Source of the DNA: Corynebacterium mendelii
GTDB taxonomy: Bacteria > Actinomycetota > Actinomycetes > Mycobacteriales > Mycobacteriaceae
Length of the DNA stretch: 59,029 nucleotides
NCBI RefSeq assembly: GCF_017307055.1
Contig: NZ_JAFLEQ010000008.1
Location: 301,883 to 360,911, forward strand
Direction: 5' to 3'
Shown here: positions 8,018 through 15,802 of the stretch, one piece after another
How the letters are laid out: the number at the start of each line of letters is the position of its first letter
Numbering within the stretch: position 1 is the first letter of the stretch
Translations under genes and position numbers: made by a program
The notes under the pieces: generated by a model
The model's input: only the letters and a program-made list of their open reading frames with translations
Database searches by the model: none
Told to the model about the DNA's origin: nothing

Positions 8018-11000
8018 GTGACACGCACCATTGTGGGCAAGAACCTTCGCCGCCGCATGATCGCTTTTTCCGCCGCGGTGGCCACCGCCGCGGCACTGTC
8101 GGTGGCGGCACCACCGTCGGGCCTGGCCGACCCGGGGGAGGACAGTCGGCTGTTTGTCACCGCAAGCGGCGGACTGGAACCCGGATCGGTGCACTGGCTG
8201 GACTTCGGTGCCCTGGGCGAGAGCCGTTTTTCACGTCTGGCCGCCGGGGAGGACATCACGCTGCGGCATCCCATCGGGGCCGGCCGGGTGGTGACGATGA
8301 ACCTGTCGCTGCACCAGAACATCTCCCCGGCACCGCGGCTGTCGGCCAGCCACACCCCGCTGTACGGGGCTTTCGGGGCGCCGCGCTACCACGGCGACGG
8401 CTACAACTACCGGCTGGCGGACAACACGACAGTGGCCCTGGGCTATGTGCCGGGATCCGGCGGCCAGCCCTATGACACCCGGCTGGATATCACCGGCATC
8501 GGCATTGAAACCGCCGGCGGCACCCCGGTTCACAGCGGCTATTCCCTGGTGGTCGCCGATGCGGAACAGTTTTCCGATGCACAGGACCGCTTCGGTGTGT
8601 CCACCACGTTTTTCCGGCCGCCGGACGATCCCGCTTCAGTGGTGCCGGTCGTCGACTACGGGCTGCTGCAAACCGCTGTCGCCCAGCCGGCACTGGCCCC
8701 CGGGGCCACCGGTATCCCGGCGACAAACCCCGCCACCTGCCACCGGGAGCATCACGGCGCCACCATGGCCTGCCGCGGCACCGCGGGGGTGGGCTCCAAG
8801 GTTGTTCTCGCCCACCACCCGCGGCAGCTCAGCGTGTCACTGGCCACCACCGCCGGGGCGCCGAACTCCATTGCCGTCGGGATCATGCTGCCCCAGGCTG
8901 TCGGGACAGTCACCTCCGCCCCGGATCCGTCGGGAACCGTCACCGATGGTGTCGTGCTGCGCATCGGCGGGGCCGACGGTTTCGCGGACACGCAGACAAT
9001 CAGCACCCCGGCCCCGGGGCAGACAGCCACCGCGGCCCGCCGTGAGGTGGCTGCCCCCGGCCGGGAAGTGGTGTGGACCAGCTGGCCGAAAAACGACGCG
9101 GGCGGACTCTACGACGTGAACTGGACCTGCAACCGCATCACCCCCCGGGCCGACGGTGGTTTTTCCCGCCGCCTGTTGCGGGCCGAACCCGAAAAGATCG
9201 CCGCCCCCGGCGGTGCGCCCGGGTATGCCAGCCGGGTCAGTTTCCCGCAGCCGGACGGGGAGGCTTTCATCGACTGCACCGCCGAGTGGACAATGACCCC
9301 CATCGCCGCCCCGCGGGCGCGGCTGGCGCCACACACCGGCGGGCCGCTCACCGGGCAGCTGGTTGTCAGTGACATTGACCCGCGGGTGCGCGTGATCGAG
9401 GTGAATACGACATATGGCGACGGGACAACCGTTCCCGCCCGGATCACCGCCACCGGCGACGGCTGGGTTGCCGGCAACCCGTCGGTCTGGACTGTCACCG
9501 GGGAAGCCAACCGGGTTGTTGTGTCCCCGGCCGACCAGGCGGCGCTGCGGCGTCTTGACGGGGCGCAAAGCACTGTTACTGTCGGCCGCCCGGACGATAC
9601 TGCCGTCATTCCGGCGATCACCGACGGGCCTTTGGTGTGGAACACCCGCTTCGACAATGCCGACCCGCTTGTTCCCCCCGCCACCATCCTCGGGGTTTTT
9701 GCTCCCGGGCAGTTGAGCGCGGAAGAGAAAAAAGCCGTGGCCGCAGCGGTGGCCCAGGCCAACCCGGCGGTTGACCGCGGGTCGATTGCCGTGGCCGACA
9801 ACGGCCGTGTCACCGTCACCTACCCTGATGGCACCAGCAACAGTCTCGCCGCCGAGCTGACGGTCACCGAAGCCCCGCTTCCGGTCCCCAGGATTGCGCG
9901 CACCCCGCAGTACCGGGACCGGGAAGTCATTGTTGAACCGGTGGCCCCGGGGCTTTTCCGGCCGGGCCAGATTGTTACCGTCACCACCGGAACCAGGGTC
10001 TACACCCACCCTGTCAGCGCCCGGGAAGCCCGCGACCAGCGGGTCAGTGTGGCCACCGAGGCACTGCTGGAAGGCCTGGTGGTTGAAGTCAGTGTCAGCG
10101 ACGGTGCTGAAGCCGCCGCCGGGGCGACGGCCACGGTGCCGGTGCGCCCGCTGGCCGCCGCAGCCGTCGACCCGGCGCAGGCGGTGGCCGGGCGCACCAC
10201 CGTGACAGTGACACCGGCACGCGGCACGCATTTTTTGCCCGGGGACCTGGTGGCCGTCACTGTCGGTGACACCACCTTCGGCCCGCGGGAGGTCTCCCGG
10301 GAGCAGGCGGAACGCGGCAGCCTGGAGATGACCGTCGATCCGCTGCGCGGCGGTGACCGCATCGTCGCCACCACCACCCGGCCCGGCAGAACCGCCACCA
10401 CCGGCAGGCCGGTGCGTGTCCCGCGGGCCGTCGCCCCGCCCCGGCCGGTCATTGTCACCACCCCGGTGGCCGGCACCACCACCCTGCTGATCGTGCCCGC
10501 CGCCGGCGGGGCTTTCGCCGCCGGCGACACCCTGACGGTGACCATGGGCGGGCGGGAACTACCGGTGCACACCATCACCGCCGGGGAGGCGGCCGCACGA
10601 TTTGTCGACTACGTCCTGGACACACCGATGGTCGCGGGGACCGCCGCCTACGCCACCGTCTCACGCAACGGCACCCCCTCCGCCCGCGGAAATGCGGTGG
10701 CTGTCCCGCAGACCCTGCCCGATGTGCTGGCCACCCCGGTCATCGCCGCCCCGGTGAACGCCCGGCAGACCACGGTGACCATTCACCCGGAAGCCACCCG
10801 CTATTTCCATCCCGGCGATGTGCTGCTGATGTCCGCCGACGGCCTGGACTACCAGCACACGGTGTCGGCGGAAGAATCCCGCCGCCGGACAGTGGTGATC
10901 AACCTGGGCATGCCGATCAACCCCGGGGAAACCATCAGGGTCATCAACACCCGCAGCGGGAAAGCAGCCGTGACCGGTGCCCCCGTGCGGGTGACGGGCA

Positions 11001-11281
11001 GCGGGCTGATCGATCCGCAAGACACCGGCGGCACCGCGCCGGGGACACCCGCCCACCACCGGCCGGCAGACAATGAAAACCAGCGCACACAGCGGGAGGG
11101 TTCGGACGGGAAAACCATCACCCGCGCAACCCTGCTGGAGGCAGTGCTTCTGGCAGTGCTGCCGGTCACCTGGCTGGTGGCGTCACTGATCGGCGCCTGG
11201 GCCCCGCGGCTGGCCCGCGGCGGGACGATCACCCTGCCGGTACCGCCGCAGGCCGCCCGTGCGCCGGGCCTGGAACGGTAA
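8018..11281 (+). CDS. Large secreted surface protein, CshA-like fibrillar adhesin type, membrane-anchored
   Basis: About 1087 residues. The start is taken at GTG 8018, giving MTRTIVGKNLRRRM then a hydrophobic core and signal-peptidase site near GLA/DPG. Residues about 45-440 form a globular domain with paired cysteines that is clearly homologous to the N-terminus of the giant protein at 21021: shared blocks include LYGAFGAPR, DAEQFSDAQDRFGV and NSIAVGIMLPQ. It resembles the non-repeat domain of CshA-type adhesins (recognition from memory, not searched). A YPDG linker follows (LSAEEKKAV, VTVTYPDGT), then four roughly 90-residue repeats (about 622-997), each with an F.PGD motif and a TR or NTR motif. 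A transmembrane helix near 1038-1060 and a basic tail end the protein; no sortase motif is seen. Role is inferred to be adhesion. Confidence 0.7.
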   Translation: MTRTIVGKNLRRRMIAFSAAVATAAALSVAAPPSGLADPGEDSRLFVTASGGLEPGSVHWLDFGALGESRFSRLAAGEDITLRHPIGAGRVVTMNLSLHQNISPAPRLSASHTPLYGAFGAPRYHGDGYNYRLADNTTVALGYVPGSGGQPYDTRLDITGIGIETAGGTPVHSGYSLVVADAEQFSDAQDRFGVSTTFFRPPDDPASVVPVVDYGLLQTAVAQPALAPGATGIPATNPATCHREHHGATMACRGTAGVGSKVVLAHHPRQLSVSLATTAGAPNSIAVGIMLPQAVGTVTSAPDPSGTVTDGVVLRIGGADGFADTQTISTPAPGQTATAARREVAAPGREVVWTSWPKNDAGGLYDVNWTCNRITPRADGGFSRRLLRAEPEKIAAPGGAPGYASRVSFPQPDGEAFIDCTAEWTMTPIAAPRARLAPHTGGPLTGQLVVSDIDPRVRVIEVNTTYGDGTTVPARITATGDGWVAGNPSVWTVTGEANRVVVSPADQAALRRLDGAQSTVTVGRPDDTAVIPAITDGPLVWNTRFDNADPLVPPATILGVFAPGQLSAEEKKAVAAAVAQANPAVDRGSIAVADNGRVTVTYPDGTSNSLAAELTVTEAPLPVPRIARTPQYRDREVIVEPVAPGLFRPGQIVTVTTGTRVYTHPVSAREARDQRVSVATEALLEGLVVEVSVSDGAEAAAGATATVPVRPLAAAAVDPAQAVAGRTTVTVTPARGTHFLPGDLVAVTVGDTTFGPREVSREQAERGSLEMTVDPLRGGDRIVATTTRPGRTATTGRPVRVPRAVAPPRPVIVTTPVAGTTTLLIVPAAGGAFAAGDTLTVTMGGRELPVHTITAGEAAARFVDYVLDTPMVAGTAAYATVSRNGTPSARGNAVAVPQTLPDVLATPVIAAPVNARQTTVTIHPEATRYFHPGDVLLMSADGLDYQHTVSAEESRRRTVVINLGMPINPGETIRVINTRSGKAAVTGAPVRVTGSGLIDPQDTGGTAPGTPAHHRPADNENQRTQREGSDGKTITRATLLEAVLLAVLPVTWLVASLIGAWAPRLARGGTITLPVPPQAARAPGLER

Positions 11282-11599
11282 TTTGTCCACCACGCCGCGG
11301 TGCGGTATTCTGACTGGTCGCGTGTGAAAACCACCGGTATGACCGGGCGGGAATGAGCACGCTGTCACTGTCAACACATCCCCGGTGGCCGGATACACGC
11401 GAGTTTTCGCTGTTCCCCGGCATCCGGACGGCGTACGGGAGCACGTACCCGGTTCACGTGTTGTCGCCTCTGTGCCCTGCCGCCCGGCCTGTACGGTCGG
11501 CCCCCGGGCACGCGGCGACTGCCGCCGGGTCTGTTTCTTTGCACTTTTCATACGGACATCGATCCCCGTGCGCCGGTAACCAGGAAGAGGTTTCATTCG
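11282..11599. other. Leader region of the rplK-rplA operon
   Basis: The promoter lies at the left edge, leaving about 280 transcribed, non-coding bases before rplK. The leader contains GTAC-GGGAGCAC-GTAC near 11427-11444 and other GC-rich pairings, but I cannot assign a known ribosomal-protein leader family. No gene is seen. Confidence 0.5.
11283..11311 (+). promoter_or_regulatory. Promoter of rplK-rplA
   Basis: TTGTCC (11283-11288) and TATTCT (11306-11311) are spaced exactly 17 bases. The site begins two bases after the stop codon of the upstream surface-protein gene. So the L11-L1 operon has its own promoter and does not depend on transcription from nusG. Confidence 0.75.
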
Positions 11600-12031
11600 A
11601 TGCCCCCGAAGAAGAAAAAAGTCACCGGTCTGATCAAGCTGCAGATCCAGGCGGGACAGGCCAACCCGGCCCCGCCGGTCGGCCCCGCCCTGGGTGCCCA
11701 TGGTGTCAACATCATGGAATTCTGCAAGGCCTACAACGCCGCCACCGAAAGCCAGCGCGGCAACGTGGTCCCGGTTGAAATCACCGTCTATGAAGACCGG
11801 TCCTTCGACTTCAAACTGAAGACCCCGCCGGCCGCCAAGCTGCTGCTGAAAGCCGCCGGCATCCCGAAGGGTTCCGGTGTCCCACACACCCAGAAAGTCG
11901 GCGCCGTGACCTGGGACCAGTGCCGTGAGATCGCCCAGACGAAGATGGAAGACCTCAACGCCAACGACGTTGAGGCCGGGGCCAAGATCATCGCCGGTAC
12001 CGCCCGTTCCATGGGCATCACCGTCAAGTAA
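11600..12031 (+). CDS. rplK: 50S ribosomal protein L11
   Basis: A 143-residue L11 of standard length. The N-terminal domain has the proline-rich [17 protein letters not shown] segment that docks translation factors and thiopeptide antibiotics at the GTPase centre; the C-terminal domain binds 23S rRNA through [10 protein letters not shown]. The protein also senses uncharged tRNA for RelA-type stringent signalling. The start at ATG 11600 follows AGGAAGAGG about 11 bases upstream. It is the first gene of an rplK-rplA pair, separated from rplA by a 195-base structured spacer. Confidence 0.98.
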   Translation: MPPKKKKVTGLIKLQIQAGQANPAPPVGPALGAHGVNIMEFCKAYNAATESQRGNVVPVEITVYEDRSFDFKLKTPPAAKLLLKAAGIPKGSGVPHTQKVGAVTWDQCREIAQTKMEDLNANDVEAGAKIIAGTARSMGITVK

Positions 12032-12038
12032 GACACCC

Positions 12039-12106
12039 GTGGCCGGTGGACCCCGGCGACTGCCGCGGCATTGTCGCCGGCAGGTCCCGGTCAACTCCCC
12101 GGCCAC
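12039..12106 (+). ncRNA. Nested stem-loop in the rplK-rplA spacer (putative cis-regulatory RNA)
   Basis: Three sets of perfect arms nest inside each other: GTGGCCGG (12039-12046) with CCGGCCAC (12099-12106), GGACC (12048-12052) with GGTCC (12083-12087), and CCGGCGAC (12053-12060) with GTCGCCGG (12073-12080). The loop is 12 bases. No U-run follows, so it is not a simple terminator. L1 represses its own mRNA in other bacteria by binding a leader stem, so an L1 or processing site is possible; that is inference. Confidence 0.5.
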
Positions 12107-12226
12107 CACAGTGGGAGGGCCAGCTTCGGCCCGCACCACGATTTCCTCCCCGCCGGATGACACACACCAGCTGATGCCGGTGTTGTCCGGCGGGCAGACC
12201 AATCATCGAGAAATAAGGAAAACACC

Positions 12227-12931
12227 ATGAGCAAACGTTCCAAGGCTTACCGCGCCGCCGCCGAGAAAATCGACGAAGGCCGCCTGTACACCCCCTCCCA
12301 GGCCGCGAAACTGGTCAAAGAGACCTCCTGCACCTCCTACGACGGCACCGTCGATGTGGCCATCCGCCTCGGCGTGGATCCCCGCAAAGCCGACCAGCTG
12401 GTCCGCGGCACCGTCTCCCTGCCCAACGGCACCGGTAAAACCGTGCGTGTCGTGGTCTTCGCCGCCGGTGAAAAAGCCACCCAGGCTGAGCAGGCCGGCG
12501 CCGACATGGTGGGCACCGACGAACTGGTGGAAAAGATCCAGGGCGGCTGGACCGACTTCGATGCCGCCATCGCCACCCCGGACCAGATGGCCAAGGTTGG
12601 TCGTGTGGCCCGTATCCTCGGCCCCCGTGGCCTGATGCCGAACCCGAAGACCGGCACCGTGACCATGGATGTCGCCAAAGCCGTCGAGGAAATCAAGGGC
12701 GGCAAGATCGCCTTCCGCGTCGACAAGGCCGCTAACCTGCACGCCATCCTCGGCAAATGCTCCTTCGAGGCCAAAGCCATCGCCGAGAACTACCAGGCTC
12801 TCATCGATGAGCTGATGCGTCTGAAGCCGTCGTCGTCGAAGGGCACCTACATCAAGAAGGTCACCTTCGCCGCGACCTCCGGCCCCGGCATCCCGGTTGA
12901 CCCGAAGGCTGCCCTGGACGACGAGGACTAA
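12227..12931 (+). CDS. rplA: 50S ribosomal protein L1
   Basis: A 234-residue L1, full length, with the conserved [15 protein letters not shown] loop near residues 127-141 that contacts 23S rRNA at the stalk where deacylated tRNA leaves. The ATG at 12227 follows AAGGAAAA. The last 70 residues (from [10 protein letters not shown] to DDED) are encoded twice in the window: the final 213 bases recur at 14303-14515 with one silent change. Here the stop is TAA, in the second copy TAG. The gene is intact and should be functional. The duplication brackets a GIY-YIG nuclease gene. Confidence 0.98.
   Translation: MSKRSKAYRAAAEKIDEGRLYTPSQAAKLVKETSCTSYDGTVDVAIRLGVDPRKADQLVRGTVSLPNGTGKTVRVVVFAAGEKATQAEQAGADMVGTDELVEKIQGGWTDFDAAIATPDQMAKVGRVARILGPRGLMPNPKTGTVTMDVAKAVEEIKGGKIAFRVDKAANLHAILGKCSFEAKAIAENYQALIDELMRLKPSSSKGTYIKKVTFAATSGPGIPVDPKAALDDED
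12718..12930 (+). repeat. Copy 1 of the duplicated rplA 3' end
   Basis: Identical to 14303-14515 over 213 bases with no gap, except C at 12802 against T at 14387 (a silent Leu change). The repeat starts at codon 164 of rplA (second half of the Arg codon) and stops inside the stop codon, at TA. Confidence 0.97.
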
Positions 12932-12994
12932 AATCTTCACCTGAACCAAAAAACCGGGACCGGCCCAATAACCAGTCCCCGGTAAAAAACAGGT

Positions 12995-13050
12995 GCGGCG
13001 GCACCGCCTACGGCAGATTCTGCTGGCAGGTGGTGCCGCCGCTTTTCCTT
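12995..13050 (+). terminator. Rho-independent terminator after rplA
   Basis: GCGGCGGCACC (12995-13005) pairs perfectly with GGTGCCGCCGC (13032-13042), followed by TTTTCCTT. Inner short stems extend the hairpin. It lies 64 bases past the rplA stop and isolates the downstream nuclease gene from ribosomal transcription. Confidence 0.85.
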
Positions 13051-13165
13051 GCTCGAAAAACAGTCACGGCCAAGAGCACCTTTCTACAATCGACCAATAC
13101 AAGGGCGCTGAACAACCGAATCAACGCGCCCGTCGCCACCAATTCGTCCCGGGAGGGCAAACACC

Positions 13166-14161
13166 ATGGATTCATCCGGGGGAGTTCCTGTTCTGCGTTT
13201 TTACAACTGGAAGATGGAACCCGGGGTGAGCCTGTCGGCGGTGATACCGGAAGACATCACAAACTGCGGAATCTATGTTCTTGTCTTCGCCGATGACAGT
13301 GTCTACATCGGGCAGACAGTGTCATTGAAAGCCCGCATCGCCACCCACATCAGACACTGGGATGACCCGATTAGCGCCGTGCTTTTTGCACCCGTCGCAA
13401 AAGACGACCTTGATCAAACCGAACGCGACGTCATTGCCAGATACGTCGCCGACGGGGTGAAACTACGCAATATTGATCTGGTCACCCTGCCGCTGCGCTC
13501 AACCGCCCTCGACCTGCTGGTGGATCCTCAAGTTCAGGCTGAATGGCTGGCCGGCCAGACAGGCCCACTGGTCATCGGGGACAGGGGAAAAATCGCGCAG
13601 CAGCGTGAGCGTACCCGCCCCAAGTACGAGCACCTTAAGCAATCGGACAGCTATGACGACGTGGTGGAAGCCGCCACCGCCTTCATCAGAACATGCATCC
13701 CCTGGCCGCATGTGACAGAAGGCCGACTGTGGACCGTGACCAGCATGGCCAGCACCGGAAAATGCCGTGACTGGCACCGCCTGCTGGTGGTCAACATCAA
13801 CAATGTGGAGGTCCTTGTGTTGGGAGAAACCCTGCAGGAAGACGGCAGCTGGTCGGCGGATGGCTTTATGAATGTTGCGCTTTCACCGGAACTGGAAAAT
13901 GATCCGGATCTGGATGCTGAGCGTGCTGACACATACCGCAGTACCGGGGAAGTAACCCGGATATGGCTGGCCGATCCCCGCTGGGTCGTGGAGCTTATGG
14001 AAGATCCGGAGATCGTGCATGCTGCCCGCACCCTGTCGATCGGATTGCTGCGCAAAGGCCGCGGCATGTTCTCTCGGTTCCACGACTACAACGTGGCGGA
14101 CGATATTTTCCGGCGGCTTGATGAATACATGCCGAGGGATCAATATCCTGCCGGGAGATAG
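13166..14161 (+). CDS. GIY-YIG nuclease-domain protein, probable mobile or homing element gene
   Basis: A 331-residue protein. Its first 105 residues show the full GIY-YIG nuclease signature: GIY at 35-37, YIG at 47-49, Arg57, His61, Glu86 (TERDVI) and Asn102 (LRN), the set that binds metal and cleaves DNA in this superfamily. The remaining 220 residues have no domain I recognise; they include Trp-rich and acidic stretches and could be DNA-binding. ATG 13166 has GGGAGGG eight bases upstream. A -10-like TACAAT lies at 13085-13090. The gene lies between intact rplA and a second copy of the rplA 3' end, so I infer it is part of an inserted element. It could be a homing endonuclease or a repair or defence nuclease; target and activity are unknown. 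Confidence 0.75.
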   Translation: MDSSGGVPVLRFYNWKMEPGVSLSAVIPEDITNCGIYVLVFADDSVYIGQTVSLKARIATHIRHWDDPISAVLFAPVAKDDLDQTERDVIARYVADGVKLRNIDLVTLPLRSTALDLLVDPQVQAEWLAGQTGPLVIGDRGKIAQQRERTRPKYEHLKQSDSYDDVVEAATAFIRTCIPWPHVTEGRLWTVTSMASTGKCRDWHRLLVVNINNVEVLVLGETLQEDGSWSADGFMNVALSPELENDPDLDAERADTYRSTGEVTRIWLADPRWVVELMEDPEIVHAARTLSIGLLRKGRGMFSRFHDYNVADDIFRRLDEYMPRDQYPAGR

Positions 14162-14302
14162 CCGCCAGAAAAACCTGCACAACGAAAAAGACGGGCTTGC
14201 TTGAATAAAAGGACAATGGGAGCAGCCGTCAGGGGCACAACACCTTCCACAACAAATCCACCCAGAAAATGTCGGTTTGGCCCGAAGCGAATTCGATGTC
14301 AT

Positions 14303-14516
14303 CGTCGACAAGGCCGCTAACCTGCACGCCATCCTCGGCAAATGCTCCTTCGAGGCCAAAGCCATCGCCGAGAACTACCAGGCTCTTATCGATGAGCTGA
14401 TGCGTCTGAAGCCGTCGTCGTCGAAGGGCACCTACATCAAGAAGGTCACCTTCGCCGCGACCTCCGGCCCCGGCATCCCGGTTGACCCGAAGGCTGCCCT
14501 GGACGACGAGGACTAG
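14303..14516 (+). pseudogene. Truncated second copy of rplA (3' 213 bases)
   Basis: Encodes the last 70 residues of L1 in frame, ending in TAG. The upstream frame continues to a TTG at 14277 but has no ribosome site, and the preceding residues do not match L1. It is therefore a displaced gene end, not a working gene. Near-identity with copy 1, although this copy should be free of selection, points to a recent event or to gene conversion. The left junction is CAT/CGTCGAC at 14302-14303. Confidence 0.9.
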
Positions 14517-14844
14517 CACCCGCGGCGGGATCCTGGCCAAGCGTGGTTTTGCATGAAACCACCGGCAGCCGGAAAAGCCCGCACAGTTTCACCCCACGGC
14601 GCCATCTGATCCGATCACCATTTTCTCACCGGATCAGATGGCGTCGTTTCGTTGTCTTGTCCCCGGTTCGAACCGGGAAGGGAAAAACGGAGCAGACCCT
14701 TTTCCCCGTGGCGCCCCGGGAGGGAAAAACAACCCGCCGGCCGGTCGTGTCCGGCACCGTAAAAAACCGCCGCGGACAAGGAAAAAAATCATCCCGTGGC
14801 GCTAGAACACTGCACCCCGGCCCGGACTCCCGGACCCGGCCGTG
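14517..14844. other. Spacer between the rplA remnant and the iron-transport operon
   Basis: A 328-base convergent spacer with no gene. It contains the perfect hairpin listed next. At 14780-14845 GC-rich pairings (CCGGCCCGGA against TCCGGG) and A-runs could end minus-strand transcription from the ATPase gene, but the arrangement is imperfect. Confidence 0.5.
14600..14655 (+). terminator. Terminator-like hairpin after the rplA remnant
   Basis: CGCCATCTGATCCG (14600-14613) and CGGATCAGATGGCG (14630-14643) are perfect 14-bp arms with a 16-base loop. TCGTTTCGTTGTCTTGT follows. It may be the original terminator of rplA before the insertion, or serve both strands. Confidence 0.6.
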
Positions 14845-15696
14845 TCACCCGGTGGTGGTGCGGCAGCGTCCCACCGGAACGATCAGCGGCCGATCCGAGA
14901 CCGGGTCGTCGATGACCCGGCTGGTCAGGCCGAAAACATCAGACAGCAATTCGGGGGTGATGATCTCCGCCGGATCGCCCTGGGCCACGATAGCGCCATT
15001 TTTCATCACCACCAGATGATCCGAGTAGCGGCAGGCCAAACCGAGGTCGTGGAGCACCATCACCACGGTGCGCTGCTGCTGCCGGTGCAGGGTATCGACC
15101 AGGTCGAGAACATCAACGGAATGCGCCAGATCCAGGTAGGTTGTCGGTTCATCAAGGACAAGGATATCGGTGTCCTGGGCCAGCGCCATGGCAATCCACA
15201 CCCGCTGCCGTTGCCCGCCGGACAGCGAATCGATGCGCCGCTCACTCAAATCGGTGACACCGGTACGGGCCAGCGCCTGGGCGACAACCTCCCCGTCGTC
15301 ACCCGCCCACTGTCTCATCCAGCTGCGGTAGGGATGGCGGCCCATGGCCACCAGATCAGCGACAATTGTTCCTTCCGGCGCCACCGGGTTTTGCGGAAGA
15401 ACACCGATTGCTCTGGCCAACCGCCGTGATGATGTCTTCGTCAGTGCCACACCATCAAGCTCCACCTGGCCGCGGGTGACCGGCAGCAGTCGGCACAGGG
15501 CTTTGAGCAACGTGGATTTGCCGCAGCCGTTCGGGCCGATGATGGTGGTGACCTGTCCCGGTGGAATATCAAGACTCAAATCGTCAATGACCTGCGTATC
15601 CCGGTAGCCGACCGAGATGTGGCGCGCCCGCAGACCAGTGGCGGGTTGCTGGGGGTGATCAGTGCTGCGGTGGTGGCCGGTGGAGGAGATACCCAT
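14845..15696 (-). CDS. Iron-siderophore/heme-type ABC transporter, ATP-binding protein
   Basis: A 283-residue ATPase of the FepC/FhuC family. Walker A GPNGCGKST is at 54-62, the signature LSGGQRQRVW near 158, Walker B ILVLDEPT near 178, and the switch His in VMVLHDLGLA. It hydrolyses ATP on the cytoplasmic face to drive import through the two permeases encoded just upstream on the same strand. The gap to the second permease is 106 bases, so this is the last gene of the operon. The start is ATG 15696 with only a distant GGAAGG; an internal start is possible, since the first 20 residues are not typical of the family. Substrate is inferred from family as ferric siderophore. Confidence 0.9.
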   Translation of the reverse strand: MGISSTGHHRSTDHPQQPATGLRARHISVGYRDTQVIDDLSLDIPPGQVTTIIGPNGCGKSTLLKALCRLLPVTRGQVELDGVALTKTSSRRLARAIGVLPQNPVAPEGTIVADLVAMGRHPYRSWMRQWAGDDGEVVAQALARTGVTDLSERRIDSLSGGQRQRVWIAMALAQDTDILVLDEPTTYLDLAHSVDVLDLVDTLHRQQQRTVVMVLHDLGLACRYSDHLVVMKNGAIVAQGDPAEIITPELLSDVFGLTSRVIDDPVSDRPLIVPVGRCRTTTG

Positions 15697-15802
15697 GGCA
15701 GTCGTTGTTGATCCTTCCGGGGAAAAGGTCCCGTTTTGGGGTGGGCACGCGGGTGCGGTGGTTGTCGGTCAACCGTGGCGCGCGGGCGCTCGGACAGTGT
15801 TT

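Noticed and set aside
12950..12990. A minus-strand terminator after rplA
   Set aside because: An imperfect hairpin with T-run exists on the minus strand, but no minus-strand gene ends here; not listed as a functional terminator.
12931..14302. Insertion sequence or transposon
   Set aside because: No transposase, terminal inverted repeats or short target duplication are seen; only the 213-bp rplA repeat flanks the nuclease gene.
14277..14516. A 79-residue protein containing the C-terminus of L1
   Set aside because: The only start is a TTG with no ribosome site and the first residues do not match L1; treated as a displaced gene end.
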